Origin: Bacteroidota bacterium
Lineage (GTDB): Bacteria; Bacteroidota; Bacteroidia; Bacteroidales; B18-G4
Assembly (NCBI GenBank): GCA_003648575.1
Contig: QMPN01000087.1
Span: 1-10,740 of the forward strand
Reading direction: 5' to 3'
DNA: 10,740 nucleotides
The notes under the pieces were generated by a model, which was not told where the DNA came from, ran no database searches, and saw only the letters and a list, made by a program, of their open reading frames with translations. This document shows positions 7,536 to 10,740 of this stretch, one piece after another. Made by a program: the position numbers and the translations under genes. Every line of letters starts with the position of its first letter. Positions within the stretch are counted from its first letter, which is position 1.

Positions 7536-8171
7536 ATGAAACAAGCAATCATATTCATATTCAGTATAATCATTTCTGCCGGTGTTTTTTCACAATCTAA
7601 AAAGGCAGAGGCCATTATTGAGGAGATCACCGCTAAGACGCAGTCCTACGAATCGGTCGAAATTGAATTTACCTTTACTTATGAAGATCCTAGCAGTGCT
7701 GATGAGATCAGCGAGCCTGGATCACTGATCCTCAGCGGGGATAAGTATATTCTCGACATTGAAGGCCAGAAGGTGATCTGCGATGGTGAAACCATGTGGA
7801 CCTATATTGAAGATGCCTGGGAAGTGCAAATTAACGCCATCGAAGAAGATGATGAGTCCATCACACCTTCAAAGCTCCTGACCACCTATAATGACGATTA
7901 TAAAGCCAAGCTGGAAAAAGAATACCAGGTTGATGGCGTAAACTATCAGCGCATCGAACTCAAGCCTGAGCAGGGCAAGAAATGGATCAAACTGGATGTG
8001 GTGATCAATGCCGACAAAAAACAGTTCTCTGAGATTACCATCCATGACAAAAACGGGGGTAAGATCCATTATAAGATCGATAAGTTCAGCCCCGACATTG
8101 AAGTTGACGACAAGGACTTCACATTCGACCCTGCTGACTATCCGGATGTCGAGATTGTTGATATGAGGTAA
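7536..8171 (+). CDS. lolA: LolA-like outer-membrane lipoprotein carrier
   Basis: This 211-residue protein has a signal peptide (MKQAIIFIFSIIISAGVFSQ), so the mature form is periplasmic. The fold signature is LolA/LolB-like: an early helix with SYESVEIEFTFTY, alternating beta strands, CDGETMWTYIEDAWEVQI (82-99) where the family carries a DGxxxWxY motif, and the C-terminal FSPDIEVDDKDFTFD. LolA escorts lipoproteins from the LolCDE transporter to the outer membrane. The chain is very acidic. The ATG at 7536 is one base past the ftsK stop and best fits a signal peptide; in-frame ATGs at 7515 and 7524 would overlap ftsK and add non-signal residues. ftsK followed by a LolA-family gene is a familiar order in Bacteroidota. 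LolA-like is safer than strict LolA because the family is divergent in this phylum. Confidence 0.85.
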   Translation: MKQAIIFIFSIIISAGVFSQSKKAEAIIEEITAKTQSYESVEIEFTFTYEDPSSADEISEPGSLILSGDKYILDIEGQKVICDGETMWTYIEDAWEVQINAIEEDDESITPSKLLTTYNDDYKAKLEKEYQVDGVNYQRIELKPEQGKKWIKLDVVINADKKQFSEITIHDKNGGKIHYKIDKFSPDIEVDDKDFTFDPADYPDVEIVDMR

Positions 8172-8252
8172 TCCCTCCCGAAGCGAATTTTCAAAGTATA
8201 ATAAACCCTTTTATAATTCTACTATCAAAGTAGTATACAAATATTACTGTAA
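8172..8252 (+). promoter_or_regulatory. AT-rich upstream region of the ECF sigma gene with small repeats
   Basis: This 81-base gap before the sigma gene lacks an exact TAnnTTTG element and any clear terminator for lolA. It holds a direct repeat TCAAAGTA (8191-8198 and 8225-8232, start-to-start 34 bases). It also holds a short inverted repeat TACTA-N6-TAGTA (8220-8235) that includes the second copy. ECF sigma genes often control their own promoter, so a non-standard promoter here is plausible. The repeats are short and the DNA is AT-rich, so chance is a real alternative. Confidence 0.35.
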
Positions 8253-8795
8253 GTGATAGATGACCGTAAAATACTTCAGCTAAGTAATGAAACTCATTCC
8301 CGGGAGGAAGGGTTTTCTCTGCTGTTGAAGAAATACCAGCAACGCCTCTACTGGCACATACGCCGTATGGTGATCGATCATGAAGATGCCGATGATGTGA
8401 TGCAGAATACCCTGATCAAGGTATGGAGTGGCATAGGAAAGTTCAGGCAGGATTCCCAATTGTATACCTGGCTTTACCGGGTAGCCACCAATGAAGCCCT
8501 TAGCTTTATTAAAAAAGCACAACGTACAAGATCGGTTCCTTATGAAGATGGGGGCACTGAATTGAGCAATCTGATCGACAACTCCCCATTGGTAAGTGGA
8601 GATGAAATCAGCCGAAAGTTACAGAAAGCAGTACTCATGCTCCCTGCCAAACAAAGGCTGGTATTTAATATGAAGTATTTCGATGAGATGAAATATAAGG
8701 AGATCTCGGCTGTAGTAGGAACATCAGTCGGAGCATTGAAGGCATCATACCATCTGGCAGTAAAAAAAATAGAAAAACAGCTACTCCTGGATTAA
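8253..8795 (+). CDS. RNA polymerase ECF-type sigma-70 factor
   Basis: This 180-residue protein has only sigma regions 2 and 4, as in ECF sigma factors. Region 2 (about 21-88) includes HEDADDVMQNTLIKVW (43-58), which contacts core polymerase, and FRQDSQLYTWLYRVATNEAL (64-83), which reads the -10 region. Region 4 (about 122-176) has LPAKQRLVFNMKYFDEMKYK (130-149) and the helix-turn-helix EISAVVGTSVGALKASYHLA. The frame has a stop codon immediately before the GTG at 8253, so that GTG is the earliest possible start; no RBS decides the matter. The next gene starts five bases after the stop and encodes a probable anti-sigma factor. The sigma factor would direct transcription in response to an envelope signal; its target genes cannot be read from this window. 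Confidence 0.93.
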   Translation: MIDDRKILQLSNETHSREEGFSLLLKKYQQRLYWHIRRMVIDHEDADDVMQNTLIKVWSGIGKFRQDSQLYTWLYRVATNEALSFIKKAQRTRSVPYEDGGTELSNLIDNSPLVSGDEISRKLQKAVLMLPAKQRLVFNMKYFDEMKYKEISAVVGTSVGALKASYHLAVKKIEKQLLLD

Positions 8796-8800
8796 ACCAT

Positions 8801-9304
8801 ATGGGATTAATACGGTCAAAACAACAAATGAACACCACAAAGCACATACACTACAATACAGTAGACCGGAAGTTGAAAGATCAATTCGGAAACAGTATGC
8901 CATACGAGTTACCCGATGGCTATTTCGAGGATCTGCCCACCAGGGCCCTGGAATCGATCAGGCATGCACCTGAACCCGGATTCTTGTTTCGTCGTAACTT
9001 CAGAAGAATTGCCGCAGCCGCTGCCATTTTTCTTATGGCTGCATTGGTGATCACCCTGGTATTCAGCAGGCGAAGCACAACTATTGAGACAAACAACGAA
9101 TTCAGCATGATCGACAGCTATCAAAATACCATCAATAGTTTAGCTGACCTGGAAGAGGCATACCTTATGTCGTTAGTCGATGTTGAATCACTCAATAGCA
9201 TCCAACTGATAAACGATGATCTGGATAATGTTTCTGATGAAGCCATTATGGAATATCTGCTGGCAGAAAACCATATCGAATATCGTATAATAAATGAATA
9301 TTAA
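8801..9304 (+). CDS. Single-pass membrane protein, probable anti-sigma factor
   Basis: This 167-residue protein has a cytoplasmic N-terminal part (1-69), one membrane helix at about 70-88 (AAAAAIFLMAALVITLVF) and an outer C-terminal part rich in acidic residues and Leu. The positively charged RRNFRR (64-69) before the helix supports N-in topology. The motif YELPDGYFEDLPTRALESI (35-53) resembles the P-x-G-Y-F-E-x-L-P segment of Bacteroidota proteins encoded next to ECF sigma genes. The C-terminal SDEAIMEYLLAENHIEYRII also fits that group. No zinc-binding HxxxCxxC motif is present, so it is not a standard ZAS anti-sigma factor. The ATG at 8801 follows sigma by five bases; the ATG at 8828, behind an A-rich stretch, is a real alternative (158 residues). 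The role is inferred from position and topology, not from a clear family match. Confidence 0.65.
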   Translation: MGLIRSKQQMNTTKHIHYNTVDRKLKDQFGNSMPYELPDGYFEDLPTRALESIRHAPEPGFLFRRNFRRIAAAAAIFLMAALVITLVFSRRSTTIETNNEFSMIDSYQNTINSLADLEEAYLMSLVDVESLNSIQLINDDLDNVSDEAIMEYLLAENHIEYRIINEY

Positions 9305-9318
9305 ATAAAAAAGAGACC

Positions 9319-9855
9319 ATGAAAACGATGAAAATATCAATAGCCCTGCTATTTCTGACTGCCATTCTTATGAACTCTATGCCCCTGCAGGCACAGGGTG
9401 ACCAAGAACGGGAAACAAAGGACAGGCACAGGAAAGAAATGAGTGAAAAGATCAAAACCTCAAAGATCGCCTTCATTACCGAACAAGTTGAACTGACACC
9501 TGAGGAGGCTGAGAAATTCTGGCCCGTTTACAATGAGATGGAAGCGAAAAAAGAGGATATCACTCATAACCTGATGAACCGCTTCCGGGGCAAGGAAGAA
9601 AGGCCTGAGCCCACAGATGATGAAGCGCTGGAAATTATGAAGCAACGTTTAACCTTAGAAGAAAATCTTCTTGATCTTAAGGCAGAGTATCAAGAGAAGT
9701 TTTTAGATATCCTGTCACCAGTCAAGGTACTTAAGCTATACGAAGCTGAGGACAAGTTCCGCAGGCAGCTTATGGAGAGATTTCGCGGAAGGGAAAAAGC
9801 ACCCGATGCTAAGGGCGTTGCCCCACCACATAGAGGGAGAGCCCGAAACAATTAA
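9319..9855 (+). CDS. Secreted Spy/CpxP/ZraP-like helical protein with two LTxxQ-type repeats
   Basis: This 178-residue protein has a signal peptide (MKTMKISIALLFLTAILMNS, probable cut after LQA at 23-25). The mature protein is almost wholly charged amphipathic helix. LTPEEAEKFWPVYNEMEAKK (59-78) is the common Bacteroidota form of the LTxxQ segment found in Spy, CpxP and ZraP-type periplasmic proteins. A second LSPVKVLKLYEAED copy lies at 132-145. Each is followed by an MxRFRG[KR]E block (86-93 and 152-159), an internal repeat 66 residues apart. The tail is basic and Pro/Gly/Arg-rich. Relatives act as ATP-independent chaperones or bind metals (Spy, ZraP, CnrX), so it could be the periplasmic sensor or effector of the sigma/anti-sigma pair upstream. 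AAAGAG sits just before the ATG. The gap of 14 bases and the terminator after it mark it as the last gene of the unit. Confidence 0.75.
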   Translation: MKTMKISIALLFLTAILMNSMPLQAQGDQERETKDRHRKEMSEKIKTSKIAFITEQVELTPEEAEKFWPVYNEMEAKKEDITHNLMNRFRGKEERPEPTDDEALEIMKQRLTLEENLLDLKAEYQEKFLDILSPVKVLKLYEAEDKFRRQLMERFRGREKAPDAKGVAPPHRGRARNN

Positions 9856-9889
9856 AAAAAAGCCCCCTGAGTGCTCGGGGGGCTTTTTT
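9854..9889. terminator. Bidirectional intrinsic terminator between convergent genes
   Basis: A GC stem AGCCCCC (9861-9867) pairs with GGGGGCT (9878-9884) and extends inward by T-G, G-C and A-T pairs to a four-base loop (GTGC). A run of A (9854-9861) lies on the left and a run of T (9884-9889) on the right, so both strands see a hairpin followed by a U-tract. It ends the sigma/anti-sigma/Spy unit on the + strand and the lipoprotein gene on the - strand, whose stop codon is at 9893-9895. Confidence 0.93.
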
Positions 9890-9892
9890 ATT

Positions 9893-10447
9893 TTATTCTT
9901 TCCATTTGTAATACTCGCCGATCAAACTCAGCGTGCTCTCATCCAACTCCTGCACCAGGGTGGTAAGCGTTAGGTCCTTATCTTTGCCATTCCAGAATAC
10001 CACCGGCATATAATCTCCTCCAAATTCCCCACTGGATTCCTCATAGCTCTCCGTATCAGCTGCGGTGTTCACACAAAACATATACGAGCCTTTTTTCTCA
10101 TGCTGGTAAAGGTGCACAGCCTGAAGATCGTCAAATTCCATGATCACCTCTCCCCAAAGCTGGTTATCCTTGGCAAAAAGTCTTTTTTCGATGTTTTTTG
10201 CCATTGGAAAATGGTCATCTATGTATGTGCCATAAAGATAGCTACTGAGCACCTCCTCAAAATCCTCACCGGATACATCGAGGGTGTCATCCATATCTGA
10301 CAGGATGTTGATATAAGTGATGGTGAGCGTGCCGGAATTGGGTCCGGTGATCTCCCATTTATACTCTTTTTTCTCAACTGTCAGGCAACTGCTTAACAGG
10401 AAGGCAAAGAAAGCTAAAGCCAGTAATTTGATGCCATTTTTTTTCAT
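9893..10447 (-). CDS. Lipoprotein of unknown function
   Basis: This 184-residue protein begins MKKNGIKLLALAFFAFLLSSC. It is a type II signal peptide with the lipobox LSSC, so Cys21 is the probable lipidated residue. Residues after Cys (LTVEKKEYKWEITGPNSG) are not Asp at +2, and no strong acidic surface-export signal follows directly. The mature part alternates beta-like strands (GTLTITYINI, QLWGEVIMEF, DLTLTTLV) with acidic patches (SDMDDTLDVSGEDFEE, DTESYEESSGEFGGD). I recognise no family. It is the only gene on the minus strand in this window. It converges on the Spy-like gene with the terminator between, and diverges from the thiamine-binding gene with about 98 bases between starts. No exact -7 element for it is visible; the nearest AT-rich candidate (TATATTT read on the minus strand, 10518-10524) is weak. 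The coding call rests on the intact signal peptide, length and stop placement. Confidence 0.8.
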   Translation of the reverse strand: MKKNGIKLLALAFFAFLLSSCLTVEKKEYKWEITGPNSGTLTITYINILSDMDDTLDVSGEDFEEVLSSYLYGTYIDDHFPMAKNIEKRLFAKDNQLWGEVIMEFDDLQAVHLYQHEKKGSYMFCVNTAADTESYEESSGEFGGDYMPVVFWNGKDKDLTLTTLVQELDESTLSLIGEYYKWKE

Positions 10448-10505
10448 ACGGTATGGGTTATTTATGGTTATCGGTATAATAATGCGCTCCCATCAGGGAT
10501 TATTT

Positions 10506-10530
10506 TAATTTTGCTGTAAATATAACACTA
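10506..10530 (+). promoter_or_regulatory. Candidate promoter of the thiamine-binding gene, -7 element plus 13-mer
   Basis: TAATTTTG (10506-10513) matches the Bacteroidota -7 consensus exactly. After four bases (CTGT) comes AAATATAACACTA (10518-10530), identical to the 13-mer in front of lepB. A further TTAACACC (10532-10539) also occurs upstream of lepB at 2727-2734. No clear -33 element is seen. Transcription starting a few bases after the -7 would give a leader of about 25-30 bases before the ATG at 10546. That is too short for a TPP riboswitch, and none is seen. Confidence 0.6.
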
Positions 10531-10545
10531 ATTAACACCTTTTCA

Positions 10546-10740
10546 ATGAACACATCTGTTGAGATCAGCTACTATCCGCTCAATGTAGAATACATCCCTC
10601 CCATAAAAGGATTTATCGAAAGGATGAACCAGTATGAAGACCTCAGGGTAAGGACAAGTGGGATGAGTACACAGGTATTCGGTGAATTTACTACTGTGAT
10701 GCAGGCACTGACATCGGAGATTGAAAAATCCTTTGAATTG
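10546..10740 (+). CDS. YkoF/MTH1187-type thiamine- or HMP-binding protein, N-terminal part cut by the window end
   Basis: Sixty-five codons are visible with no stop. The start MNTSVEISYYPLN, then YIPPIKGFIERMNQY, VRTSGMSTQVFGEFTTVM and LTSEIEKSFE, follow the ferredoxin-like pattern of the thiamine-binding (YkoF/Hut, MTH1187) family: a first strand with YYPL, a helix, and the TxxMST-x-x-GE segment. Such proteins bind thiamine or its pyrimidine moiety and are often encoded beside ABC-type thiamine/HMP uptake genes. That would predict transporter genes just beyond the window end, which is inference. The ATG is set by the promoter at 10506 and by the conserved first strand. Whether the protein has one domain (about 90 residues) or two (about 200, as in B. 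subtilis YkoF) cannot be seen. Confidence 0.8.
   Translation, partial: MNTSVEISYYPLNVEYIPPIKGFIERMNQYEDLRVRTSGMSTQVFGEFTTVMQALTSEIEKSFEL

Noticed and set aside
10448..10545. TPP riboswitch before the thiamine-binding gene
   Set aside because: The space is under 100 bases, the -7 element lies within it and leaves a leader of about 30 bases; no THI-box-like conserved blocks are seen.

Overview
The window is a gene-dense stretch of housekeeping chromosome from a member of the Bacteroidota, most likely an environmental Bacteroidales-type organism. Several signs agree: the order parA-parB-DUF5683-dapB-lepB, a long signal peptidase I with an extra N-terminal membrane domain, DUF5683 and DUF4412/GLPGLI-like proteins, and promoter -7 elements of the TAnnTTTG class used by the Bacteroidota primary sigma factor. 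Shine-Dalgarno sequences are mostly weak. No tRNA, rRNA, CRISPR array, insertion sequence or prophage gene is visible, and no gap between genes exceeds 100 bases.

Region 1 (1-2702, + strand) is a tight run: the C-terminal part of parA, parB (11-base overlap), a DUF5683 membrane protein and dapB (GTG start). It joins chromosome segregation to diaminopimelate/lysine synthesis. Region 2 (2703-4309) is lepB with its own promoter, whose -7 element is the right arm of a perfect inverted repeat. Region 3 (4310-8171) is a second run with a promoter just after lepB: a Met-rich secreted DUF4412-like protein, the DNA translocase ftsK, and a LolA-like lipoprotein carrier that starts one base after the ftsK stop. 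Together, regions 1-3 cover envelope biogenesis and the end of the cell cycle.

Region 4 (8172-9890) is a compact three-gene unit: an ECF sigma factor, a single-pass membrane protein that looks like its anti-sigma factor, and a secreted helical Spy/CpxP/ZraP-like protein with two LTxxQ-type repeats. It ends in a strong terminator that can work in both directions. The likely reading is an envelope or metal stress-sensing circuit of cytoplasmic sigma, membrane anti-sigma and periplasmic sensor or chaperone. This is the most system-like part of the window.

Region 5 (9893-10740) has a convergent minus-strand gene for a lipoprotein of unknown function. Divergent from it is the start of a YkoF/MTH1187-type thiamine- or HMP-binding protein, cut by the window end. 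The promoter of that last gene and the lepB promoter share an unusually long match: the same -7 element followed by an identical 13-mer. Nothing seen here proves a wholly new system. The sigma/anti-sigma/Spy unit and the shared promoter module deserve the closest look.
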